Below the pieces are notes generated by a model that ran no database searches, was not told where the DNA came from, and saw only the letters and a list, made by a program, of their open reading frames with translations. The position numbers and the translations under genes are program-made. 64,000 bases of DNA from Microbacterium sp. SLBN-146 (GTDB lineage: Bacteria > Actinomycetota > Actinomycetes > Actinomycetales > Microbacteriaceae), in assembly GCF_006715145.1 (NCBI RefSeq), contig NZ_VFMR01000001.1, positions 1,426,001 through 1,490,000 on the forward strand, in the 5' to 3' direction. Numbering within the stretch: position 1 is the first letter of the stretch; each line of letters opens with the position of its first letter. Shown piece after piece: positions 1-7,619 of this stretch.

Positions 1-86
1 CTCCGCTCTCCGCCTCCGCTCTCCGCCTCCGCTCTCCGCCTCCGCTCTCCGCCTCCGCTCTCCGCCTCCGCTCTCCGCCTCCGCTC
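1..86. repeat. 13-bp tandem repeat, about 6.6 copies
   Basis: The 13-mer CTCCGCTCTCCGC repeats head to tail six times without a mismatch from base 1 to 78, followed by a partial copy that runs into the left end of a 57-bp palindromic element (CCGCTCA...). The window begins inside the array, so its true length is unknown. The unit resembles the CCGCTCA flank seen at several of the dispersed 57-bp elements, so the array may have grown by slippage at such a flank. No coding role is visible. Confidence 0.9.
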
Positions 87-141
87 ATTTGTCGCAAATG
101 GTGGCCCCCGCGGCGTGGACCTCGCCCTTTGCGACAAGTGA
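85..141 (+). repeat. 57-bp dispersed palindromic element, copy 1
   Basis: Single copy of the dispersed element described under the clusters below: outer arms TCATTTGTC and GACAAGTGA with inner arms GCAAATGG and CCCTTTGC that pair apart from one T:C mismatch. In this copy positions 10-14 (GCAAA) pair perfectly with TTTGC. It lies about 100 bp upstream of the response-regulator start and is not inside any supported gene. Confidence 0.85.
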
Positions 142-241
142 ACTGGTGGAGAGGTGCGAGCGGCGCGGGCCACGGGTAGGTGAGTGCGCGGGTGAACGCG
201 TGCTCGGCCATACTGGGGGCGGGGGAGAGAGGAACGGCGCG

Positions 242-889
242 GTGTCGGATGCCACGATGATCGCGATCGTCGACGACCACGAGCTCATCGCCCTCGCCAT
301 CCAGGGGATCCTCGCCGACACGGACGGCCTGGCGTTCGCGCGACACGCGCCCACCGTCTCTGCCCTCGTATCCCGCCCGCGCGATGCGGACATCGTGCTG
401 CTGGACCTCAGCCTCCGCGACGGGAGCAGCCCCGCCGAGAACGTCGAGGCTTTGCGCGAGTGGGGTGCCGCGGTCGTCGTGCTGACCTCGGCGGAAGATC
501 CCTACCTCGTCCGCGAGGCCGCGCGCACCGCCGCGGAGGGGCTCTTGCGCAAGTCCGCGCGGAGCGAGGTGCTGCGCGCCTCGCTGCTCGACGCGGCACG
601 AGGACGGCTGGCGGTCAGCCCCGAGTGGGCCTCAGCGCTCGACACCGACCCGCTCATGGATGCCGCTCCCCTGACCGACCGGGAGCGACAGGTGCTCTCC
701 CTCTACGCCTCCGGCTTGGGGGCGAAGCAGGTCGCGAGCCGGCTGTACGTCAGCGAGAACACGGTCGACGATCACCTTCGCCGCATCCGGAGTATCTATC
801 AGCAGATCGGTCGGCCGGCGGCGACGAAGATCGACCTGTATCGGCGGGGCGTGGAGGACGGCTTCCTGCCGGGACCGACGCGTGGCTGA
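242..889 (+). CDS. LuxR/NarL-family response regulator
   Basis: A 215-residue two-component response regulator. The N-terminus carries a receiver domain with the acidic pair in VDDHE near residue 10 and the phospho-accepting aspartate in the strand VLLDLSLRDG. The C-terminus is a GerE/LuxR helix-turn-helix (LTDRERQVLSLYASG ... SENTVDDHLRRI). The GTG at 242 is preferred because a GAGAGAGG stretch lies about 10 bases upstream and the receiver fold starts here. A longer frame from 89 would run through the 57-bp repeat and encode low-complexity sequence, and an in-frame ATG at 257 is possible. The stop overlaps the start of the kinase gene, so the two are almost certainly cotranscribed partners. 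The signal and targets are unknown. Confidence 0.88.
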   Translation: MSDATMIAIVDDHELIALAIQGILADTDGLAFARHAPTVSALVSRPRDADIVLLDLSLRDGSSPAENVEALREWGAAVVVLTSAEDPYLVREAARTAAEGLLRKSARSEVLRASLLDAARGRLAVSPEWASALDTDPLMDAAPLTDRERQVLSLYASGLGAKQVASRLYVSENTVDDHLRRIRSIYQQIGRPAATKIDLYRRGVEDGFLPGPTRG

Positions 890-3017
890 CGTCGGGGGGA
901 CGGAGCTCGTCAGTCGGCGCGTCCTCGCCGTCACGGCGGCCTGCATCGTGGTCGTCATCGCTCTCGCCGCACCCCCCATGACCGGCGGCGGTGCGACGCT
1001 CCCCGACTGGTACATCGCCCTCGTCGGCACGGTCGTCGTCCTGGTCGTCGCCGTCGGCGTGCTCGCACCGTGGCTGAACATCCGGATGCTCCGCGTCGGC
1101 GCCGGCATCGGGGCGGCCGGATACCTTCTCGCGGTGATGGGCTTCACCGCGGCCATCCCCTTCACCGTCTCGCTCGAACGCGTGCCGTGGATGCTCTCGA
1201 CGGTCGGACTGGGGTCGGGCCTCGCGCTTCTGGCCGGCGGGGTGCCGTTCGCGAGCTTCACCCTCGTCTACGGCGCGGTCATGGGCTTCTCGTACCGCCT
1301 GCTGTTCGGCGGACTCGACCTTGACGGTATCGTCAACGACCTGCAGAGCGTCATGACCGCTGCGGTCGGATGCTTGCTCGTCGCGCGCCTTCTCGACGTG
1401 AGCAGATCGACCGACCGTGCGCGGGCGACGGAGGCCGAGGCGAGCGCACGTGCAGCAGCCGAGCGAGGGCGACTGGCCGCGCGCAGCCGCGCCGCGGCGC
1501 TCGTGCACGACGAAGTGCTCGCGACTCTGACGATCGCTGCGACGACGGGGGCGGCGGCATCCATGATCCCGCGCGGCGCGGTGTCTCATCAGGCGGCGAA
1601 GGCGCGGACACTCGTCGAGCAGCTCGATCGGGAGGGCGCGTCGCCCGTGGGCGAGTTGCGCGCGCGGCTCGAGGCGCTCACGACGGCAGCGGATGCCGAA
1701 CTCGACGTCGCACTCGCGTCGACCGTCGAACCGACCCCCGCCGCCGAGGAGGCGTTGCTCGCGGCGGTCCGCCAAGCGCTCGACAACAGCGTCCGGCATG
1801 CGGGTGCGGGGGCGACCCGGCGCGTTTCGCTGCGCGCGACGGCGGACGGCATCACGATCGAGGTCGTCGACGACGGGTGCGGGTTCGACCCAGATGCCGT
1901 CCCTCGGGACCGGCTCGGGATCGCGACGAGCGTGCTGCGCCGTGTCCGGGACGTGCCGGGCGGGGTCGCGTCGGTCCGGAGCGCCCCCGGTCAAGGGACC
2001 GTCGTCTCGGTCGGGTGGGCTCCGTGGCGTGGGACGCCCGCAGGCTCTCCGACCCGGACGCGACCCCTCCGCGGTGTCGTCATCGCGACGGTCGCCGTCT
2101 TCGTCGTGACCCAGGGAGCTGCCGCGACGGCGGCCGCGCTCGCCGGACCCGTCTGGTGGACTCCGCCGATCTTGCTCCTCGCTCTTCTCGTGCTCGGGGC
2201 GGTGCTCCGCGGCGCCGCACGGCCGGTGCCGTCGGCGCGGGTCGCCGGTCTGATCGCTCTCGGCGCCGTCGCCGTCGCTGTCGCCGGCGCGGCCGTCAGC
2301 CCCTACGGCTTCGGCGCGTGGTGGTTCGTCGCCGCGTCGGCGTTCGTGCTCGCCTTCCTCGCACTCTCGGGGCGACCGCTCATCGCTGTGATCGCGCAGT
2401 CCGCCACAGCTGTCCTGCTCCTGGCGATCGTGGGGGTACGAGACGACGACCTCGTCACCCTCGGCTATGCGATCACACGGCCTCTCCTGATCGTCGCCGT
2501 CTCGGTCGCCGTGTCGATCGTCATCGCCCGGCTCCTGCGCCGCAGGCGCCTTCTCGATACGCAGACCATCGCTGACGCGGGGATGCAGGCATGGGATGCT
2601 GCGGCTCGGGCGGAGCTCGCCCACGGCGCGACGATGCTGCGCGCGAGGGTCGTCCCCGTCCTGAACCGCCTCGCCGACGACGACCCGCTGGACGAACACG
2701 ACCGCAGTGCCTGCGCGAGTCTGGAGGGGCAGCTGCGCGACGAGTACCGCGCGGGGGTCCTCGTCCGAGACCCCCTCGACGCCGCCGTCCGCGCGGCCCG
2801 CGCGCGCGGGGTGGACGTCGTCCTCCTCGACGACGGCGACGGATCGGCATCCGACGTGCTCGTCGACGAGGTCGCCCGGTGGATGGCACCGCTCGTCGAC
2901 GGCGCGCGTCAGCGCGTGCTCGGACGGCTCCTCCCCGCCGGGCGGTCGACGATCGCGACGATCGTGACGGATGACGAAACCACCCTTTTCCGGGGTCGGG
3001 ACGACCTTCCCGCGTAG
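882..3017 (+). CDS. Sensor histidine kinase with duplicated membrane region
   Basis: A 711-residue membrane kinase, partner of the overlapping response regulator. Residues about 13-170 hold a block of hydrophobic helices. They are followed by a helical linker and an H-box with His209 in LVHDEVLATL, typical of NarL-type HisKA_3 kinases. The HATPase domain shows an N-box (DNSVRHAG, Asn302), a G1 motif (DDGCGFD, about 330-336) and a G2-like GQGTVVSV. Unusually, the protein continues after the ATPase with a second block of hydrophobic helices (about 390-555) and a soluble C-terminal domain of about 150 residues with no recognisable catalytic motif. Most family members are 380-600 residues, so the C-terminal half is an addition that could sense a ligand or anchor a partner. 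Start GTG 882 overlaps the regulator stop by eight bases. Confidence 0.85.
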   Translation: MADVGGTELVSRRVLAVTAACIVVVIALAAPPMTGGGATLPDWYIALVGTVVVLVVAVGVLAPWLNIRMLRVGAGIGAAGYLLAVMGFTAAIPFTVSLERVPWMLSTVGLGSGLALLAGGVPFASFTLVYGAVMGFSYRLLFGGLDLDGIVNDLQSVMTAAVGCLLVARLLDVSRSTDRARATEAEASARAAAERGRLAARSRAAALVHDEVLATLTIAATTGAAASMIPRGAVSHQAAKARTLVEQLDREGASPVGELRARLEALTTAADAELDVALASTVEPTPAAEEALLAAVRQALDNSVRHAGAGATRRVSLRATADGITIEVVDDGCGFDPDAVPRDRLGIATSVLRRVRDVPGGVASVRSAPGQGTVVSVGWAPWRGTPAGSPTRTRPLRGVVIATVAVFVVTQGAAATAAALAGPVWWTPPILLLALLVLGAVLRGAARPVPSARVAGLIALGAVAVAVAGAAVSPYGFGAWWFVAASAFVLAFLALSGRPLIAVIAQSATAVLLLAIVGVRDDDLVTLGYAITRPLLIVAVSVAVSIVIARLLRRRRLLDTQTIADAGMQAWDAAARAELAHGATMLRARVVPVLNRLADDDPLDEHDRSACASLEGQLRDEYRAGVLVRDPLDAAVRAARARGVDVVLLDDGDGSASDVLVDEVARWMAPLVDGARQRVLGRLLPAGRSTIATIVTDDETTLFRGRDDLPA

Positions 3018-3147
3018 CCGGCGATCCCTAGTGTTTCCGAAGGAGCTCGATCGATCGCACGCCGCAGGGGTCACGCCTCCGACGGTGCACTCGCCTGCAC
3101 CTCAGGCGGCGTCCTGACGGTGTCGATCACGAGCGACGGAGAAGCCT

Positions 3148-3197
3148 CTGCAGACGTGGAGACCGCACCCCCCCTACGGCGGTCTCCACGTCTGCAG
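3148..3197. terminator. 19-bp perfect inverted repeat (terminator or regulatory hairpin)
   Basis: CTGCAGACGTGGAGACCGC (3148-3166) is repeated exactly as its reverse complement at 3179-3197, with a 12-base loop. There is no T-tract on either side, so it is not a classical intrinsic terminator. It lies 130 bases after the kinase stop and 30 bases before the small ORF at 3227. It could end the two-component transcript or control the small gene. The rest of 3018-3226 holds only short frames without convincing starts. Confidence 0.6.
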
Positions 3198-3226
3198 TGC
3201 CGTGACCGAGGGAAGGACCCGCCCAG

Positions 3227-3397
3227 GTGAAGATCGTCGCCGACCTCGCTCCGGAGACGGTGGGGAGCTGGATGCCCGAAGCCGCCGTCATCTCCCTTCT
3301 CGTCGCCTCGTCGGTGTGGCTCCTCCTCCGCCGGCGCCGCCGAGAAGACGGAGCACCCGCGGACGCGCCGCGCACGACGGGAGACACCGAGGCCTGA
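3227..3397 (+). CDS. Small single-pass membrane protein (56 aa)
   Basis: A short frame with GTG start, preceded by GGGAAGGA about 10 bases upstream. It encodes an N-terminal acidic/amphipathic stretch, one hydrophobic segment (AAVISLLVASSVWLLL, about residues 19-34), a stop-transfer cluster of five basic residues (RRRRR) and a short acidic hydrophilic tail. The layout also resembles the C-terminal end of a wall-anchored protein, so it could be the remnant of a larger secreted protein, although no LPxTG-like motif is present. It follows the two-component genes on the same strand, 209 bases after the kinase, and could be their target or accessory. No family is recognised. Confidence 0.45.
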   Translation: MKIVADLAPETVGSWMPEAAVISLLVASSVWLLLRRRRREDGAPADAPRTTGDTEA

Positions 3398-3413
3398 GGA
3401 GACCGTGCTCGGT

Positions 3414-3622
3414 TCACTTGGCGCGAATGGTGGCCTCCGCGGCATCCACCTCGCCCTGTGGGACAAGTGAAGGTGAGACCGTGCTCGGTTCAGTTGGCGC
3501 GAATGGTGGCCTCCGCGGCATCCACCTCGCCCTTTGGGACAAGTGAAGGTGAGACCGTGCTCGGTTCAGTTGGCGCGAATGGTGGCCTCCGCGGCATCCA
3601 CCTCGCCCTGTGGGACAAGCGA
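3414..3622. repeat. 57-bp palindromic element x3 in exact 76-bp tandem
   Basis: Three copies start at 3414, 3490 and 3566, i.e. a 76-bp unit (57-bp element plus a 19-bp linker beginning AGGTGAGACCG) repeated with only a few substitutions. Left ends read TCACTTGGC or TCAGTTGGC and right ends GACAAGTGA or GACAAGCGA. The array sits between the convergent 3' ends of the small + strand gene and idi on the minus strand. The third copy overlaps the 3' end of idi and provides its last 18 codons and stop. The near identity shows recent tandem duplication. Confidence 0.9.
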
Positions 3623-4153
3623 AGGTGAGACAAAGGAGGCGGGGAGGGCGCTGAGTTGGAGCACGGCCCACGGGCTCAAGGTCATCGGCGCCGACTGCGC
3701 GACGGCGACGAGGGCGTCGAGCGGCACCCACGCCCACTCCATGACCTCTTCCGGATTCGGCCGCGGGTCGGAGCGAATGCGCGCGACGAAGACGGGGCAG
3801 ATCTCGTTCTCGACGATGCCGCTGCTGTCGACCGCGCGATAGCGGAAGTCGGGGAGGACGGGCTCGAGCGTCTCGATCTCGAGGCCGAGTTCTTCTCGCA
3901 TGCGCCGAATGACGGCGTCTTCGACCGACTCGCCCGGCGCGGGATGCCCGCAGCACGTGTTCGTCCACACACCGGGCCAGGCCTTCTTCGACAGCGCACG
4001 ACGCGTGATGAGCGTGCGGCCCTCGTCGTCCACGACGTAGCACGAGAACGCGAAGTGCAGCGGCGTCTCGGTCGTGTGCACGTCGGACTTCAGCGCCGTG
4101 CCGATCGCGTGTCCGGCGTCATCGGCGAGCACAACGAGTTCGGGTCCGCTCAT
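3566..4153 (-). CDS. idi: Isopentenyl-diphosphate delta-isomerase, type I
   Basis: Interconverts isopentenyl and dimethylallyl diphosphate, the starter reaction for isoprenoid chain building. The 195-residue Nudix-fold enzyme shows the catalytic Cys67 in TNTCCGHP, the following metal-binding His70, the Nudix-like helix VIRRMREELGLE and the ENE pair near residues 115-117. Its last 18 residues (SLVPQGEVDAAEATIRAN) are read from a 57-bp dispersed repeat whose terminal TCA is the stop codon on this strand. The conserved enzyme body ends shortly before that, near LQLSALPASFV, so the tail is an acquired extension. The start overlaps the stop of the phosphatase gene (TGATG), which makes idi the last gene of the ebo-like operon and links that operon to prenyl-diphosphate supply for its UbiA enzyme. 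Confidence 0.93.
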   Translation of the reverse strand: MSGPELVVLADDAGHAIGTALKSDVHTTETPLHFAFSCYVVDDEGRTLITRRALSKKAWPGVWTNTCCGHPAPGESVEDAVIRRMREELGLEIETLEPVLPDFRYRAVDSSGIVENEICPVFVARIRSDPRPNPEEVMEWAWVPLDALVAVAQSAPMTLSPWAVLQLSALPASFVSPSLVPQGEVDAAEATIRAN

Positions 4154-5556
4154 CAGGTCACTTTAGCCCGACTCCCGAGAGCCGACAGCACGAGGTCGCG
4201 CACGTCGACCGCGGCGATGCTGTCGTCCGCGTCGTCGAGGAGGGTCGCGTCGGAGGAGATCAGCACGGGAGCGTCCTGCGTCGAATCCGGAAGACGCCCG
4301 TGCGTCCCGCGGACGCACGACGGATCGAGGGGAACGGTCGACATCGCGTAACGCAGGCCGAGCTTCTTCTTCACGAGGTTCGCCGCGGCCTTCGCCTTCG
4401 CGAGGCGGTCGGCCGGGTTCCAGAAGAGCTCCGCGGGGTCGTATCCCGGCTTCCGGTGGATGTCGACGCCGCGCGCGAACTCGGGCGCGCGGTCGTCATC
4501 GAGCCAGTAGTAGTAGGTGAACCATGCGCCGGGTTCCGCGACGACGACGAGCTCGCCGGAGCGTTCGTGGTCGAGGTCGTACCGCGCCTGCGCTTCACGG
4601 TCGAGCACTTCGTCGACGCCCTCGAGGCCGCGCAGCAGGTCGGCCACACGGGGGATGTCGGCGCTGTCGGGCACGTACACGTGCGCGACCTGGTGGTCGG
4701 CGACGGCGAACGCGCGGGACGTCCACGGGTCGAGCTGTTCCTTCCCCTGCTGCACGTACACCTCGAGCAGGCCTTCGCGGCGCAGCATCCGGTTGATGTC
4801 GACGGGGCGATCGGCGTTCTCGATGCCGTACTCGCTGAGCGCGACGATCGTGTAACCCTCCGCGCGTGCGTCCTCGATGAGCGGCACGAGTGCGCGATCG
4901 AGCGCGGCGGCGGCGCGGTCGGCCTCGGGAGCGGTCGGTCCGAAACGCTGGAGGTCGTAGTCGAGGTGGGGGAGGTACGCCATGACGAGATCGGATGCCG
5001 CGGGCCCGAAGCGGCCCGACAGGAGCCCGCGCGTCGCGTTGATGATCCACTCCGTCGATGCGAGGGATGCCGTCGGCCCCCAGTACTGGAAGAGGGGGAA
5101 CTCGCCGAAGGCGCCCGTGAGCTCGTCGTGGAGGCTCTCGGGCCGGACGTACGCGTCGGGGCTCTTGCGTCCGTCGGCGTGGTAGATCGGGCGCGGGGTC
5201 ACCGTGACGTCGGTCGTCGCGCCCATCGCGTACCACCAGCCGACGTTGGTGGCCGTGAACCCGGGCGAGCGGCGACGGGCGGTCTCCCAGATCTTCTCGC
5301 CCTGCACGAGGCGGTTGTGCTGGCGCCAGAGGAGCGGCTCGCCGAGGTCGCGGAAATGCCAGCCGTTGCCGACGATGCCGTGCTCGCGGGGCATCGTGCC
5401 CGTGAGGATCGTCGACTGCACGCTGCACGTGACGGCGGGGAGGATCGTCTCGAGCCCCACGGTGCGCCCGCTGTCGCCGAGTGCCCGCAGGTTCGGCATC
5501 GAGGCCAGTGCGCGTGGCGTCAGCCCGACGACGTCGAGGAGGAGGACGCGGCTCAT
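4153..5556 (-). CDS. Alkaline-phosphatase-superfamily hydrolase (EboF-like)
   Basis: A 467-residue member of the nucleotide pyrophosphatase/phosphodiesterase branch of the alkaline phosphatase superfamily. The first metal site is in LLLDVVGLTPRAL, the predicted Thr/Ser nucleophile region lies in TCSVQSTILTGTMPREHG, and further metal ligands are expected in ALSEYGIENADRP and ADHQVAHVY. The start at 5556 is used because a longer frame would only read the antisense-like end of the preceding gene, and this ATG overlaps the eboE stop (ATGA). Its position in a contiguous cluster with UbiA, TatD, EboE and EboA-domain proteins matches the phosphatase member of ebo-type clusters. The substrate is not known; a phosphorylated or diphosphate intermediate of the pathway is the natural guess. 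No signal peptide is seen, so it probably acts in the cytoplasm. Confidence 0.82.
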   Translation of the reverse strand: MSRVLLLDVVGLTPRALASMPNLRALGDSGRTVGLETILPAVTCSVQSTILTGTMPREHGIVGNGWHFRDLGEPLLWRQHNRLVQGEKIWETARRRSPGFTATNVGWWYAMGATTDVTVTPRPIYHADGRKSPDAYVRPESLHDELTGAFGEFPLFQYWGPTASLASTEWIINATRGLLSGRFGPAASDLVMAYLPHLDYDLQRFGPTAPEADRAAAALDRALVPLIEDARAEGYTIVALSEYGIENADRPVDINRMLRREGLLEVYVQQGKEQLDPWTSRAFAVADHQVAHVYVPDSADIPRVADLLRGLEGVDEVLDREAQARYDLDHERSGELVVVAEPGAWFTYYYWLDDDRAPEFARGVDIHRKPGYDPAELFWNPADRLAKAKAAANLVKKKLGLRYAMSTVPLDPSCVRGTHGRLPDSTQDAPVLISSDATLLDDADDSIAAVDVRDLVLSALGSRAKVT

Positions 5557-6734
5557 GACGCCACCGCCCCGACGCGGGATTCGAGGGCGTGTGCGAGGTG
5601 ATCGCGCGCCCAGCTCAGCTCGGCGGCGATCCCCTCGACCAGGGTCGGCGGACGGAGAGAAGCCGGGAGGACGGTCCACGTGTACGTCTCGACGTCGAGG
5701 TGCGCTTCGTCACCGTGCGGTGCGTCGAGGACGGCCGAGACGGCGGCGAGCAGCACCTCGGTCGTCGCCCGGAGGGGAGGGGCGGGGGTCGCGTGGAGGG
5801 GGATGTGCACGTGCACCCGCCACGGCCGGTCGGTCGGCCACGCGGCATCCGGGGCCAGCACGTCACCGAGGTCGTCGGCGGCCCACGTGCGGGCGTCGCT
5901 CGCGTGGCCGCGCGCCCGCACCTGGTGCACGTAGCGCGCTTCGGCGAAGGGGGCGAGCGCGTCGGCGGCGCCGGGGAGGCTCGGGTCGGGAAGCTCGAGG
6001 GCGACGGAGGCCTGCACCTTCACGATCCGGACGCCCGACGCCGTCGCGATGCCGACCGCTTCGCCGGGGTCGGCGAAGGAGACGGCGAGATGGCACGTGT
6101 CGAGACAGAGCCCGAGGAGTCCGTCCGCGACGAGGTGGGGGCGGGCGCCGAGCCACGCTGCGACATCGGCGACGTCGTCGAGGATGCACCCCGGCTCCGG
6201 CTCGATCCCCACTCGGATCACCCGGCCCGTGCGGGCGCGGAGCTCGAGGAGATGCGCCACGAGCCGTGCGAGCTGCGCCTCGGCGGCGGCGTCGGCCGCG
6301 GCATCCCACTCCGTCCGCCATCCGAGGGGCAGCGTCGAGATGCTCCCGTCGCCGCCCTCGCCGCCCTGGCCGCCCTCGGGAAGGAGATAGGCGAGTAGCG
6401 TCGCGCAGTCCATCGTGTAGCGGAGGCGCTCGGCCGTCGTCCAATCGGGACGGTAGACCGCGAGCTTCACGACGTCGTCGTGGAAACCGCGGTACGGGAA
6501 GGCGTTGATCGTGCGGAAGGTAAGTCCGTTCCGGTCGAGCGCGGCGCGGAGGCGCTCGCGGGCATCGGCGTCGGTCGCGAGCTGCGCAGCCGTCTCGGCG
6601 GGGATCCACAGCCCCACGCCGAGGGTGTCGAGGCCCGCGGCCCGCCGGATGGGACCCGCGTGCAGATCGAGCTGCGCGATGATCCCCTCGAGGTCTTCCG
6701 CGGGATGGACGTTCGTGCAGTACGACAGCTCCAT
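5553..6734 (-). CDS. eboE: Metabolite traffic protein EboE (TIM-barrel)
   Basis: A 393-residue xylose-isomerase-like TIM-barrel protein of the EboE family. Recognisable features are the opening MELSYCTNVHPAEDLEGI, the segment TFRTINAFPYRGFH, a metal-ligand glutamate in GIEPEPGC, the DTCH motif (LCLDTCHLAVSF) and a late HVHIPLH strand. EboE is the signature member of ebo clusters, which were named from work on cyanobacterial scytonemin and implicated in moving a precursor to the periplasm. The reaction is undefined. It overlaps the TatD gene by one base and the phosphatase gene by four, so translation is coupled throughout. No nearby gene encodes an obvious end-product enzyme, so the metabolite here cannot be named. 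Confidence 0.85.
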   Translation of the reverse strand: MELSYCTNVHPAEDLEGIIAQLDLHAGPIRRAAGLDTLGVGLWIPAETAAQLATDADARERLRAALDRNGLTFRTINAFPYRGFHDDVVKLAVYRPDWTTAERLRYTMDCATLLAYLLPEGGQGGEGGDGSISTLPLGWRTEWDAAADAAAEAQLARLVAHLLELRARTGRVIRVGIEPEPGCILDDVADVAAWLGARPHLVADGLLGLCLDTCHLAVSFADPGEAVGIATASGVRIVKVQASVALELPDPSLPGAADALAPFAEARYVHQVRARGHASDARTWAADDLGDVLAPDAAWPTDRPWRVHVHIPLHATPAPPLRATTEVLLAAVSAVLDAPHGDEAHLDVETYTWTVLPASLRPPTLVEGIAAELSWARDHLAHALESRVGAVAS

Positions 6735-7618
6735 CACGCCTCCCTCCGCGACGCCATGCCGCGCAGCACCGAATTGCCCTCGAACGTGTCGGGGCCCTGC
6801 TGCGCCGGCTCGAAACCCGGTACGGGCGTGAGGTCGAGGCGTCCCGACTGGCCGTAGAACTCGACGGGGTTGCGCCACAGCACACGATCGACGTCGTCCT
6901 CGGTGAAGCCGGCCTCGAGCATCGCGTATCCGGTCTTCGCGGTCTTGAGGGGATCCGACCGGCCCCAGTCGGCGGCGGAGTTGACGATGATGCGGTCGAG
7001 GCCCAGGCGCTGCATGATCGCGACGACGCGATGCTCGTCCATCTTCGTGTCGGGGTAGATCGAGAAGCCCATCCAGGCGCCCGCCTCGGCGACCATGTCG
7101 ACGCACGTCTCGTTGAGGTGATCGACGAGGACCATCCCGAACGGCAGTCCCGATTCGGCGACGACGTCGAGTGTGCGGCGCGTGCCGGTCACCTTGTCGC
7201 GATGCGGCGTGTGCACGAGGGCGGGTAGCGCGAACTCGATCGCGAGGGCGAGGTGCTGACGCAGCACGTCGTCCTCCTCCGGCGTCATCGAGTCGTACCC
7301 CGTCTCGCCGACGGCGACGACGCCGTCCTTCGCGAGGTAGCGGGGGAGGTGGCCCATGACCTCGCGGCAGCGGGCGTCGTTCGCCTCCTTGGGGTTGAGC
7401 GCGATCGTGGAGTGGTGGCGGATCCCGAACTGCGACGCGCGGAACCTCTCCCACCCCAGCAGGGCGTCGAAGTAGTCGAGGAACGAGCCGACGTGCGTGC
7501 GGGGCTGGCCGAGCCAGAAGGCCGGCTCGACGAGCGCGCGGACGCCCGCGGCGTACATCGACTCGTAGTCGTCCGTCGTGCGCGACGTCATGTGGATGTG
7601 CGGATCGAAGATGCGCAT
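6734..7618 (-). CDS. eboB: TatD-family metal-dependent hydrolase (EboB-like)
   Basis: A 294-residue amidohydrolase-fold enzyme. Metal ligands are visible as the N-terminal HIH (FDPHIHM), Glu in GETGYD, a His in VLVDHLNE and an Asp in NSAADWGRSD. TatD proteins proper are nucleases, but this branch, found beside EboC and EboE, is thought to act on a small molecule. The start at 7618 follows the stop of the preceding EboA-domain gene with only a one-base gap, and its own stop shares a base with the eboE start (TGATG). A start 21 codons upstream would run into the neighbouring gene and lacks conservation. Confidence 0.85.
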   Translation of the reverse strand: MRIFDPHIHMTSRTTDDYESMYAAGVRALVEPAFWLGQPRTHVGSFLDYFDALLGWERFRASQFGIRHHSTIALNPKEANDARCREVMGHLPRYLAKDGVVAVGETGYDSMTPEEDDVLRQHLALAIEFALPALVHTPHRDKVTGTRRTLDVVAESGLPFGMVLVDHLNETCVDMVAEAGAWMGFSIYPDTKMDEHRVVAIMQRLGLDRIIVNSAADWGRSDPLKTAKTGYAMLEAGFTEDDVDRVLWRNPVEFYGQSGRLDLTPVPGFEPAQQGPDTFEGNSVLRGMASRREA

Positions 7619-7619
7619 G

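Noticed and set aside
89..241. N-terminal extension of the response regulator
   Set aside because: It would be encoded by the 57-bp repeat and low-complexity sequence; the receiver fold begins after GTG 242, which has a ribosome-binding site.
3018..3226. A frame reading GGVLTVSITSDGEASADVETA upstream of the small membrane protein
   Set aside because: It looks like a secreted-protein fragment but has no start codon, spans the 19-bp hairpin and ends out of register with the small ORF; retained only as a hint that the small ORF may be a remnant.
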